From contig CAMYXQ010000059.1 of NCBI GenBank assembly GCA_947303105.1, positions 1-5,701 of the forward strand: a DNA stretch of 5,701 nucleotides. The letters are read 5' to 3'. Made by a program: the position numbers and the translations under genes. This DNA is from an uncultured Caryophanales bacterium. GTDB lineage: Bacteria; Bacillota_I; Bacilli_A; RFN20; CAG-826. The notes beneath the pieces are model-generated. The model was not told where the DNA came from. It searched no databases and worked only from the letters and a program-made list of their open reading frames with translations. Positions 1-4,797 of this stretch are shown here, in pieces (within the stretch, counting starts at the first letter, position 1; every line of letters starts with the position of its first letter).

Positions 1-364
1 GGAGGTTGTAGACCCGTTTGCTGCCAGCCATCTCGTGGAGCCCGTCGATGTTTTGGGTCAGGATGGCGATATCCCCACCGCGCTTCTCATATTCAGCTAA
101 AGCAATGTGGGCGGCATTCGGTTTCGCGTCAGGGTAAACCATTGACTGCCAATAGAACTCATAGAAACGTTCCGGGTGCTCGAAGAAATAAGTGCGAGAA
201 AGCAATGTCTCGTAGGAAACTCCGTACCGTTGTTTTGTCCGGAACAAACCTTCCGGCGAACGGAAGTCGGGAATTCCCGATGCCGTCGACACCCCCGCAC
301 CGCCCAAAAAGACGATCCGTTTGGCTTCGGCGATCGCTTGTTTCGCTTTCTCGATTTCGTTCAT
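1..364 (-). CDS. cobB: Sir2-family NAD-dependent protein deacylase (partial, N-terminal 121 aa)
   Basis: The reverse strand from the ATG at 364-362 is open to the window edge and encodes 121 residues of a sirtuin. Visible motifs are the NAD-binding GGAGVSTASGIPDFRS at about residues 21-36 and TQNIDGLH at 103-110; N105, D107 and the Gly-Ala-Gly loop are intact. The stretch KPNAAH near residue 81 and the short helical module between the motifs match the class U sirtuins of Firmicutes and Thermotoga. The family removes acetyl or longer acyl groups from lysines using NAD+, releasing nicotinamide and O-acyl-ADP-ribose in the cytoplasm. The sequence stops at VYNL, directly before the expected catalytic His-Gly, so catalytic competence and the zinc-binding cysteines cannot be judged. 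A GAGGGA ribosome site lies about 7 bases before the ATG. The gene is divergent from thl and shares its upstream region. The family call is very secure; acyl preference is unknown. Confidence 0.93.
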   Translation of the reverse strand, partial: MNEIEKAKQAIAEAKRIVFLGGAGVSTASGIPDFRSPEGLFRTKQRYGVSYETLLSRTYFFEHPERFYEFYWQSMVYPDAKPNAAHIALAEYEKRGGDIAILTQNIDGLHEMAGSKRVYNL

Positions 365-419
365 GGCAAATCCCTCACTAATCATATACGAAATCATTCC
401 CAACCGCGATTGGCTTTGT

Positions 420-474
420 TCGAATGAATCGATTCTATGCGCCTTTTTGGTGGGAAATTATCGAATCTATCGAT
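420..474 (+). repeat. Direct repeat pair TCGAATnnATCGAT
   Basis: The 14-mer TCGAATGAATCGAT at 420-433 recurs as TCGAATCTATCGAT at 461-474, matching at 12 of 14 positions with a 41-bp offset, close to four helical turns. Both contain TCGA-N5-TCGA. The second copy is embedded in the longer inverted repeat 458-476. Placement upstream of the thl promoter suggests paired protein-binding sites, but the binding protein is unknown and chance similarity in an AT-rich spacer is possible. Confidence 0.45.
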
Positions 475-476
475 AA
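458..476. promoter_or_regulatory. Perfect inverted repeat, candidate operator
   Basis: TTATCGA at 458-464 and TCGATAA at 470-476 are exact reverse complements separated by ATCTA. There is no U tail, so it is unlikely to be a terminator. It lies about 40 bp upstream of the putative thl -35 and is more plausibly a dimeric regulator site. A function is inferred only from symmetry and location. Confidence 0.45.
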
Positions 477-495
477 ATTCTCATCTTTTCGCTTG

Positions 496-511
496 GTGAA
501 TGATCGTTCAC
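496..511. promoter_or_regulatory. TetR-type operator-like palindrome upstream of thl
   Basis: GTGAATGATCGTTCAC is a 16-bp palindrome with a single mismatched pair (T501 against G506), five-base arms GTGAA/TTCAC and a GATC core. It ends 6 bases before the putative -35 of thl. TGAA-N6-TTCA geometry is typical of TetR-family operators, including regulators of fatty-acid and acyl-CoA genes, so an acyl-CoA-responsive regulator would suit the downstream genes. The symmetry is seen directly; the regulator's identity is inferred and its gene is not in the window. Confidence 0.55.
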
Positions 512-517
512 TTCTCG

Positions 518-546
518 TTGCTTTCGCCGTGGGCGTGTGTAATAAT
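518..546 (+). promoter_or_regulatory. Predicted thl promoter, extended -10
   Basis: TTGCTT at 518-523 serves as a weak -35, followed by a 17-bp spacer and AATAAT at 541-546, preceded by TGT (538-540), giving an extended -10. Transcription would begin near 553-555, leaving a leader of about 60 bases before thl. The segment CTTTCGC...GGGCGTGTGT resembles that preceding the mscS -10, which supports the assignment. The nearby TACAAT (546-551) is an alternative -10. Confidence 0.55.
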
Positions 547-603
547 ACAATGTACATTCGAGCGGCTTTCATACGGGAACTCTTCTTGTGGAAGGCTGTC
601 TCT

Positions 604-610
604 AGGAGGA
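604..610 (+). promoter_or_regulatory. Ribosome binding site deciding the thl start
   Basis: AGGAGGA ends 3 bases before the ATG at 614, with the GGAGG core 4 bases away, slightly close but very strong. The upstream in-frame ATG at 500 lies inside the operator-like palindrome and upstream of the predicted promoter, has no ribosome site, and would add 38 residues absent from thiolases. The start is therefore 614. Confidence 0.9.
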
Positions 611-613
611 AAT

Positions 614-1792
614 ATGTCAAAAAAAGTCGTGCTTGCCGGTGCTTGCCGCACCCCGATCGGTAAAATGGGCGGTGCTCATTCGACCACCCCGTCCGCTGAT
701 CTCGGCGCCCTCGTCATTCGGGAAGCGATTGTCCGCGCTGGTTTGAAACCAGAGCAAGTCGACGAAGTCCTTATGGGTTGCGTCATCCAGGCCGGTTTGG
801 GCCAGAACGTCGCCCGCCAGGCTTCCATCAAGGCCGGGTTACCCGTTGAAACCCCGGCTGTCACCATCAACGTCGTCTGCGGTTCCGGTTTGATCTGCGT
901 AAATATGGCCGCCGCCCTCTTCCAGTCCGGCGAAGCTGACATCGTCGTCGCCGGCGGCGTCGAGAATATGTCTCTCGCCCCCTACGCCCTCGAAAAGGCC
1001 CGCTACGGCTACCGCATGGGCAATGGCCAGCTCGTCGACCTCATGATCAAAGACGCCCTCTGGGATGCCTTCAACAACTATCACATGATCAAGACTTCTG
1101 ACAATGTGGCCGCGCAATGGGGTCTCACCCGCGAAGAACTCGATGAGTTCTCCCTCCGCAGCCAGCAGAAGGCCGAAGCCGCCATCAAGTCCGGCGCCTT
1201 CAAGAAGGAAATCGTTCCGGTCGAAATCAAATCGAAGAAAGAAACCATCGTCTTCGACACCGACGAAGGTCCTCGCTTCGGCATGACTATCGAAAACCTC
1301 GCCAAGCTCCGCCCGATCAATCCGGATGGTTTCACCACCGCCGGCAACGCCAGCTCCATCAATGATGGTGCCGCCGCGATCGTCGTCATGAGCGAAGAGA
1401 AAGCCAAAGAACTCGGCGTTAAGCCGATGGCCACTTGGGTTGGCGGAACTCTCGGCGGCGTCGATCCGTCCATCATGGGCGTCGGCCCGGTCGCCTCGAC
1501 CCGCAAACTTCTCAAGAGACTCGGTCTCACCATCGAAGATTTCGATCTTTACGAAGCCAACGAAGCGTTTGCCGCTCAGTCGGTCGCCGTCGGCAAAGAA
1601 CTCGGATTCGACCCGAACAAACTCAACGTCAATGGTGGCGCGATCGCCCTCGGGCACCCGGTCGGTGCCTCTGGCTGCCGTATCCTCGTCACCTTGCTCC
1701 ACGCCATGGAAGCGCGCGACGCCAAGCGCGGTCTCGCGACTCTTTGCATTGGCGGCGGTATGGGTTGCTCCTGCGTCGTCGAACGCGAATAG
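614..1792 (+). CDS. thl: Acetyl-CoA C-acetyltransferase (biosynthetic-type thiolase)
   Basis: The 392-residue protein has the normal length of a bacterial acetoacetyl-CoA thiolase. It condenses two acetyl-CoA into acetoacetyl-CoA in the cytoplasm, the entry step of the crotonyl-CoA/butyrate route. The catalytic set is complete and falls at positions familiar from the Zoogloea enzyme: nucleophile C89 in NVVCGSG, N316 in NEAF, H348 in GHPVGASG and acid/base C378 in LCIGGGMG. One oddity is at about 157-165, where the usual YHMG-x-TAEN reads YHMIKTSDN, so a normally conserved Gly after Met is Ile; the loop is near the substrate pocket. The start at 614 follows a strong ribosome site. It is the first gene of the thl-crt-hbd cluster, separated from crt by a hairpin with a U tail. 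Function is secure; reversibility and exact acyl range cannot be read from sequence. Confidence 0.97.
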   Translation: MSKKVVLAGACRTPIGKMGGAHSTTPSADLGALVIREAIVRAGLKPEQVDEVLMGCVIQAGLGQNVARQASIKAGLPVETPAVTINVVCGSGLICVNMAAALFQSGEADIVVAGGVENMSLAPYALEKARYGYRMGNGQLVDLMIKDALWDAFNNYHMIKTSDNVAAQWGLTREELDEFSLRSQQKAEAAIKSGAFKKEIVPVEIKSKKETIVFDTDEGPRFGMTIENLAKLRPINPDGFTTAGNASSINDGAAAIVVMSEEKAKELGVKPMATWVGGTLGGVDPSIMGVGPVASTRKLLKRLGLTIEDFDLYEANEAFAAQSVAVGKELGFDPNKLNVNGGAIALGHPVGASGCRILVTLLHAMEARDAKRGLATLCIGGGMGCSCVVERE

Positions 1793-1797
1793 GTAAC

Positions 1798-1820
1798 AAA
1801 GGGACTTTTAGTCCCTTTTT
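1798..1820 (+). terminator. Intercistronic U-tailed hairpin between thl and crt
   Basis: AAAGGGAC (1798-1805) pairs exactly with GTCCCTTT (1811-1818) around a TTTTA loop, followed by Us. The core GC content is moderate (five GGGAC/GTCCC pairs). It starts 5 bases after the thl stop and ends 8 bases before the crt ribosome site, so a separate crt promoter hardly fits in the gap. It probably ends a fraction of transcripts, giving more thl than crt-hbd mRNA, or shields the 3' end of a processed thl message. Confidence 0.75.
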
Positions 1821-1839
1821 ATAAATTTGGAGAATAACA

Positions 1840-2634
1840 ATGGGATTTGTTAACTACGAGGTGAATGGAGCCGTTGCTACCATCACCATCAACCGCCCGC
1901 AAGCCCTGAACGCCCTCAACTCGGCCGTTCTCGATGAGCTCAATGCCGTTCTCGATGGCATCGATCTCTCCGCGATCCGCGCGGTCATCCTCACCGGTGC
2001 GGGTGACAAGAGCTTTGTCGCCGGCGCCGACATCGGCGAAATGTCGACCCTTTCCAAAGCCGAAGGCGAAGCGTTCGGCAAGAAGGGCAATGACGTCTTC
2101 CGCAAAATCGAAACCCTCCCGATTCCCGTCATCGCCGCGGTCAATGGCTTTGCCCTTGGCGGCGGAAACGAAATCGCGATGAGCTGCGACTTCCGCATCT
2201 GCGCCGACACCGCCATCTTCGGTCAGCCCGAAGTCGGCCTCGGCATCACCCCGGGATTCGGCGGCACTCAGCGTTTGGCCCGCCTCATCGGCCCGGGAAT
2301 GGCGAAGCAGATTATCTACACCGCCCGCAACATCAAAGCCGACGAAGCGCTCCGCATCGGTCTCGTGAACCAGGTCGTTCCTCTTGAGGAGCTCCTCCCC
2401 ACCGCCGAGAAGCTTGCCGCCTCGATCGCCCGCAATGCCCCGATCGCCGTCCGCGCCTGCAAGAAAGCCATCAACGAAGGCCTTGAGCTCGGCATGGACG
2501 AAGCCGTCGCCCTCGAAGCCAAAATCTTCGGCAGCTGCTTCGAGACCTATGATCAGCGCGAAGGAATGGCCAACTTCCTCCGCAAGAAAGACGACCCGAA
2601 GAAAGTCAAAGTCGTCGATTTCAAAAACGCTTAA
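1840..2634 (+). CDS. crt: Enoyl-CoA hydratase / 3-hydroxybutyryl-CoA dehydratase (crotonase)
   Basis: This 264-residue crotonase-fold protein is of typical length and would dehydrate 3-hydroxybutyryl-CoA to crotonyl-CoA. The two oxyanion-hole segments are visible as SFVAGADIGEM at about 58-68 and GFALGGGNE at about 103-111. Both catalytic glutamates are present: E111 (GGGNE, equivalent to rat Glu144) and E131 (GQPEVGLG, equivalent to Glu164). The PGFGGTQRL segment at 138-146 and the C-terminal EGMANFLRKK follow the family pattern, with a Lys-rich end. The GGAGA ribosome site at 1829-1833 is 6 bases before the ATG. Its position between thl and hbd supports a short-chain (C4) substrate rather than general beta-oxidation; broader enoyl-CoA activity remains possible. 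Confidence 0.95.
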   Translation: MGFVNYEVNGAVATITINRPQALNALNSAVLDELNAVLDGIDLSAIRAVILTGAGDKSFVAGADIGEMSTLSKAEGEAFGKKGNDVFRKIETLPIPVIAAVNGFALGGGNEIAMSCDFRICADTAIFGQPEVGLGITPGFGGTQRLARLIGPGMAKQIIYTARNIKADEALRIGLVNQVVPLEELLPTAEKLAASIARNAPIAVRACKKAINEGLELGMDEAVALEAKIFGSCFETYDQREGMANFLRKKDDPKKVKVVDFKNA

Positions 2635-2641
2635 TTTATTA

Positions 2642-2646
2642 AGGAG
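2642..2646 (+). promoter_or_regulatory. hbd ribosome binding site with long spacing
   Basis: AGGAG, preceded by A2641, is the only Shine-Dalgarno sequence in the 24-base crt-hbd gap. It ends 12 bases before the ATG at 2659, longer than for the neighbouring genes. No nearer in-frame start exists, and the Rossmann strand MKVAVIGAG starts directly at 2659, so the start is secure and translation may be somewhat weaker. Confidence 0.7.
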
Positions 2647-2658
2647 TATTCCATAACC

Positions 2659-3531
2659 ATGAAAGTAGCAGTCATTGGTGCCGGAACCATGGGTTCGGGC
2701 ATCGCCCAGACCTTCGCCCAGTGCGAAGAAGTCGAAGTCGTCTATCTTTGCGACATCAAAGAAGAATTCGCCCAGGGCGGATTCGCCAAGATCAAAAAAG
2801 GTTTTGACAAGCGCATTGCCAAAGGCAAAATGGAGCAATCCGTCGCCGACGCCATCCTTGCCAAGATCAAACCGGGGCTCAACGCCATCTGCGCTGACGC
2901 CGACCTCGTCGTCGAGGCCGCCCTTGAAGTCATGGACATCAAGAAGAACCTCTTCAAGGAACTCGAGACCAACATCGTCACCAACCCGGATTGCATCTTC
3001 GCGTCCAACACCTCCTCTCTCTCGATCACCGAAATCGGCGCCGGACTTCCGAAGCCCGTCGTCGGCATGCACTTCTTCAACCCGGCCCCGGTCATGAAAC
3101 TCATCGAAGTCATCCGCGGCGCCAACACCTCTGACGAAGTCGTCGAGAAGATCAAAGAGATCTCCGTCAAACTCGGCAAGACCCCGGTCGAAGTCAACGA
3201 AGCCGCCGGTTTCGTCGTCAACCGCATCCTCATCCCGCTCATCAACGAAGGCATCTTCGTCTACAGCGAAGGCGTTTCCGACATCGAAGGCATCGACACC
3301 GCGATGAAGCTCGGATGCAACCACCCGATGGGACCGCTCGAACTCGGTGACTACATCGGTTTGGACATCGTCCTTGCCATCATGGAAACCCTTTACCGTG
3401 AGACCGGTGACTCCAAGTATCGCCCCGCCCCCTTGCTCCGCAAGATGGTCCGTGGCAAGAAGCTCGGCGTCAAGACCGGCATCGGCTTCTACAACTACGC
3501 CGATGGCGGCAAGGTTCCGACCGATCGCTAA
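2659..3531 (+). CDS. hbd: 3-hydroxybutyryl-CoA dehydrogenase
   Basis: The 290-residue protein reduces acetoacetyl-CoA to 3-hydroxybutyryl-CoA with a nicotinamide cofactor, the step between Thl and Crt. The N-terminal Rossmann domain shows GAGTMGSG at 7-14 and an Asp at 32 at the end of the second strand, which favours NADH over NADPH. Catalytic residues align with the 3-hydroxyacyl-CoA dehydrogenase family: S119 in SNTSS, H138 in GMHFFNP, E150 in MKLIEV and N188 in VVNR. The C-terminal dimerisation domain carries HPMGPLELGDYIGLD at 222-236 and ends with KTGIGFYNY, followed by a short extra tail that makes it slightly longer than the usual 280-285 residues. It closes the cluster and is followed at once by a terminator. 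Enzyme class is secure; cofactor preference is inferred from one residue. Confidence 0.96.
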   Translation: MKVAVIGAGTMGSGIAQTFAQCEEVEVVYLCDIKEEFAQGGFAKIKKGFDKRIAKGKMEQSVADAILAKIKPGLNAICADADLVVEAALEVMDIKKNLFKELETNIVTNPDCIFASNTSSLSITEIGAGLPKPVVGMHFFNPAPVMKLIEVIRGANTSDEVVEKIKEISVKLGKTPVEVNEAAGFVVNRILIPLINEGIFVYSEGVSDIEGIDTAMKLGCNHPMGPLELGDYIGLDIVLAIMETLYRETGDSKYRPAPLLRKMVRGKKLGVKTGIGFYNYADGGKVPTDR

Positions 3532-3544
3532 TCCCTAGCAAAGG

Positions 3545-3575
3545 AAAGAGGCACGAATGTGTCTCTTTTTCTTTC
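3545..3575 (+). terminator. Intrinsic terminator after hbd
   Basis: AAAGAGGCAC (3545-3554) pairs with GTGTCTCTTT (3559-3568) around a GAAT loop, with one G-U pair, then TTCTTTC. It starts 14 bases after the hbd stop and marks the end of the thl-crt-hbd unit. Its tail runs directly into the promoter region of mscS. Confidence 0.85.
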
Positions 3576-3584
3576 GCGGGCATG

Positions 3585-3593
3585 TGTTACAAT
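3585..3593 (+). promoter_or_regulatory. Predicted mscS promoter, extended -10
   Basis: TGT-TACAAT gives a good extended -10 at 3585-3593, with no clear -35 because the expected position overlaps the U tract of the hbd terminator. The preceding CTTTCGC and GGGCATGTGT (3571-3587) resemble the thl promoter. Initiation near 3600 would leave a leader of roughly 20 bases carrying an AAGGAGG ribosome site at 3605-3611. Confidence 0.6.
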
Positions 3594-3618
3594 ATTCGCC
3601 GCATAAGGAGGAGTCACT

Positions 3619-4590
3619 ATGGATTGGCAGAAAATCTGGGACACCATCGTCCAATTCTTCAACGATAACATCTGGAACATCGTCAAGTTCTTCAGCGTGC
3701 TGGTCATCGGCGGATTGTTCATCTTCGTCTTGATGCGCATCCTCAAGGCGATTTTCCGTAGGAAAGCCGCCGACTCGATGGCGGTCCGGTTCGTCTTATC
3801 CATCATCCGCTTCATCCTTTGGTTCTCCCTCGTCCTCGTCTTGATGACCATCGTCGGCATCGAGGTCAACGGCCTCACCACCGCGATGAGCGCCATCGTC
3901 CTCGCCATCGGCGTCGCCCTGAAAGACAACGTCTCCAATTTGGCCAACGGCCTCATCCTGGTATCCAGAAAGAAATACAAAGGAGGCGACTATGTCATCG
4001 TTGGCGAGGTCGAAGGTTCGATCGTCGAGATCAACTTCCTCTTCACCACCTTACGCACCGCGGATGGCCGCCAAGTCCTCATGCCGAACAGTACGATGGT
4101 CAACAGCCAAGTCATCAATAATGGCGCTTTCCCGAAACGCCGCATCAATCTGACTTTCTCCGTCGCCTATGATTCCGACGTCGAGAAAGTGAAATCCGTC
4201 ATCTTGGGCGTCATGGCGAGTGACGGCCGCATCTACGAGGATCCGGCCCCGTTATGCCACCTCAAGACCCTTGGAACATCGAGCCTCGACTTCTTCTCTT
4301 ATTGCTGGGTCGACGGCGAAGATTACTGGGATGTGTACTACTTCCTCATGGAAACGATCTTCAACGAGTTGAAGAGAAACGGCATCGCCATCCCCTATCA
4401 GCAGGCCGAAGTCCGCATCCGCCAGGACACCGTTCAGATGCCGGTCATCGAAGAAGCCCTGGCCCCGCGGGTCGAGAAGAAACGGGTCATCGAGAAGAAA
4501 CGCATGTCCATCGAGGAGCTCGAAGACGCCAAACTCAACGAGATCGTCCTCACCAAAAAGAAGACAAGCAAAAAGAAAGCCTCGAAATGA
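3619..4590 (+). CDS. mscS: MscS-family small-conductance mechanosensitive channel
   Basis: This 323-residue membrane protein fits the compact MscS class, a homoheptameric channel that opens under membrane tension to release solutes during hypo-osmotic shock. Three hydrophobic segments are visible at about 21-44, 57-80 and 85-115. The third, pore-lining one carries the small-residue run AMSAIVLAIGVALKDNVSNLA and breaks into a second helix. The beta domain follows, with YKGGDYV at 120-126 and the signature PNSTMVNSQVINN at 156-168, then the alpha/beta domain ending IPYQQAEVRI at 258-267. Residues after about 278 form an extra charged tail ending in a dense Lys cluster, beyond the usual end of the fold. 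The AAGGAGG ribosome site at 3605-3611 fixes the start. It is a single-gene unit between two terminators. Family is secure; gating properties are unknown. Confidence 0.95.
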   Translation: MDWQKIWDTIVQFFNDNIWNIVKFFSVLVIGGLFIFVLMRILKAIFRRKAADSMAVRFVLSIIRFILWFSLVLVLMTIVGIEVNGLTTAMSAIVLAIGVALKDNVSNLANGLILVSRKKYKGGDYVIVGEVEGSIVEINFLFTTLRTADGRQVLMPNSTMVNSQVINNGAFPKRRINLTFSVAYDSDVEKVKSVILGVMASDGRIYEDPAPLCHLKTLGTSSLDFFSYCWVDGEDYWDVYYFLMETIFNELKRNGIAIPYQQAEVRIRQDTVQMPVIEEALAPRVEKKRVIEKKRMSIEELEDAKLNEIVLTKKKTSKKKASK

Positions 4591-4604
4591 ATCGAGGCTT
4601 TTTT
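4576..4604. terminator. Bidirectional terminator containing the mscS stop codon
   Basis: AAAGCCTCGA (4576-4585) and TCGAGGCTTT (4592-4601) form a perfect 10-bp stem around AATGAA, followed by TTT on the plus strand. The TGA stop of mscS (4588-4590) is in the loop, so the last mscS codons form the 5' arm. On the minus strand the same stem is followed by CTTTTT, so it can also end the converging oppF-side transcript, whose last stop is at 4606-4608. Confidence 0.88.
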
Positions 4605-4605
4605 C

Positions 4606-4797
4606 TTATTTCTGCGGGGCGAATCGCGCGGCGATCTGATGGTGCTTCTCGTCGTAGACGTAGACGTAATTTCCGCGGCGGACGGACACCGTGGAACCGG
4701 TATATCCCGCTAACTCGCCGAAGTGGCTGAAGAGCTGGTGGTTTTTCTCGTCATAGACGTAGACGTACGAACCGCGTTGGATAGCTAAGGCAATCAT
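4606..4797 (-). CDS. 63-aa tandem-repeat protein (YVYVYDEK repeats), function unknown
   Basis: This 63-residue protein consists mainly of two near-identical units with a 33-residue period: QRGSYVYVYDEKNHQLFSHF at 7-26 and RRGNYVYVYDEKHHQIAARF at 40-59, joined by GELAGYTGSTVSV. Alternating aromatic and Val residues followed by a charged turn indicate beta-hairpins, such as a small barrel or part of a beta-meander. There is no signal peptide or membrane segment, so it is probably cytoplasmic. The start ATG overlaps the oppF stop as ATGA (4797-4794), with only a weak purine-rich region upstream, so translation is probably coupled to oppF. I recall short proteins with similar RG-x-Y-x-Y-x-YDEKG repeats, but I cannot assign a function or name. 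Coding is supported by amino-acid-level repeat conservation, the overlap and the terminator just behind it. Confidence 0.8.
   Translation of the reverse strand: MIALAIQRGSYVYVYDEKNHQLFSHFGELAGYTGSTVSVRRGNYVYVYDEKHHQIAARFAPQK
4646..4767 (-). repeat. DNA-level tandem duplication inside the 63-aa gene
   Basis: The 23-base segments at 4646-4668 and 4745-4767 match except at one base and are 99 bp (33 codons) apart; each contains TAGACGTAGACGTA. They encode the YVYVYDEK core of each repeat. The near identity, including synonymous positions, suggests a recent duplication or gene conversion between the two units. Confidence 0.8.

Larger units (their letters stand above)
365..613. other. Divergent intergenic control region between sir2 and thl
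   Basis: This 249-bp AT-richer stretch separates two divergent genes. I see no convincing coding sequence; open frames through it lack ribosome sites and family similarity. It holds four dyads: 400-413 (CCAA-c-CGCG-a-TTGG), 426-435 (GAATCGATTC, perfect), 458-476 (seven-base arms) and 496-511 (operator-like). It also holds a rightward promoter at 518-546. I found no well-spaced leftward promoter for the sirtuin. The best -10-like hexamer on the minus strand is TATGAT, read from about 386 down to 381, and it has no -35 partner. Confidence 0.7.

Noticed and set aside
142..427. Plus-strand small open frames over the sirtuin and spacer
   Set aside because: They overlap the recognisable Sir2 coding sequence on the other strand, are Arg/Ser-rich and have no ribosome sites.
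496..511. Rex (NADH-responsive) operator
   Set aside because: Rex commonly controls clostridial butyrate genes and uses GTGAA/TTCAC-like arms, but its sites have a 4-base centre and flanking TT/AA; here the centre is 6 bases and the flanks do not match.
500..613. Upstream in-frame ATG extending thl by 38 residues
   Set aside because: It has no ribosome site, begins inside the operator-like palindrome and upstream of the promoter, and adds sequence foreign to thiolases; the ATG at 614 has a strong AGGAGGA.
839..1702. Long antisense open frame over thl (287 aa)
   Set aside because: It is a shadow of a GC-biased coding strand: low-complexity Asp/Gly/Glu-rich translation, no family motif, and fully inside thl with intact catalytic residues.
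1819..3324. 501-aa antisense open frame across crt and hbd
   Set aside because: It spans two recognised genes and their gap, with Asp/Gly/Phe-rich low-complexity composition and no motifs; it reflects the codon bias of the sense strand.
3528..3980. Antisense 150-aa open frame over the start of mscS
   Set aside because: It runs through the hbd terminator and mscS promoter and shows no family features; the sense strand encodes a clear MscS.
4606..4797. The 63-aa frame as a non-coding repeat or shadow
   Set aside because: Nothing lies opposite it, the repeat is kept at codon level with a period of exactly 33 codons, it overlaps oppF by ATGA and is followed by a terminator, so coding is the better reading.
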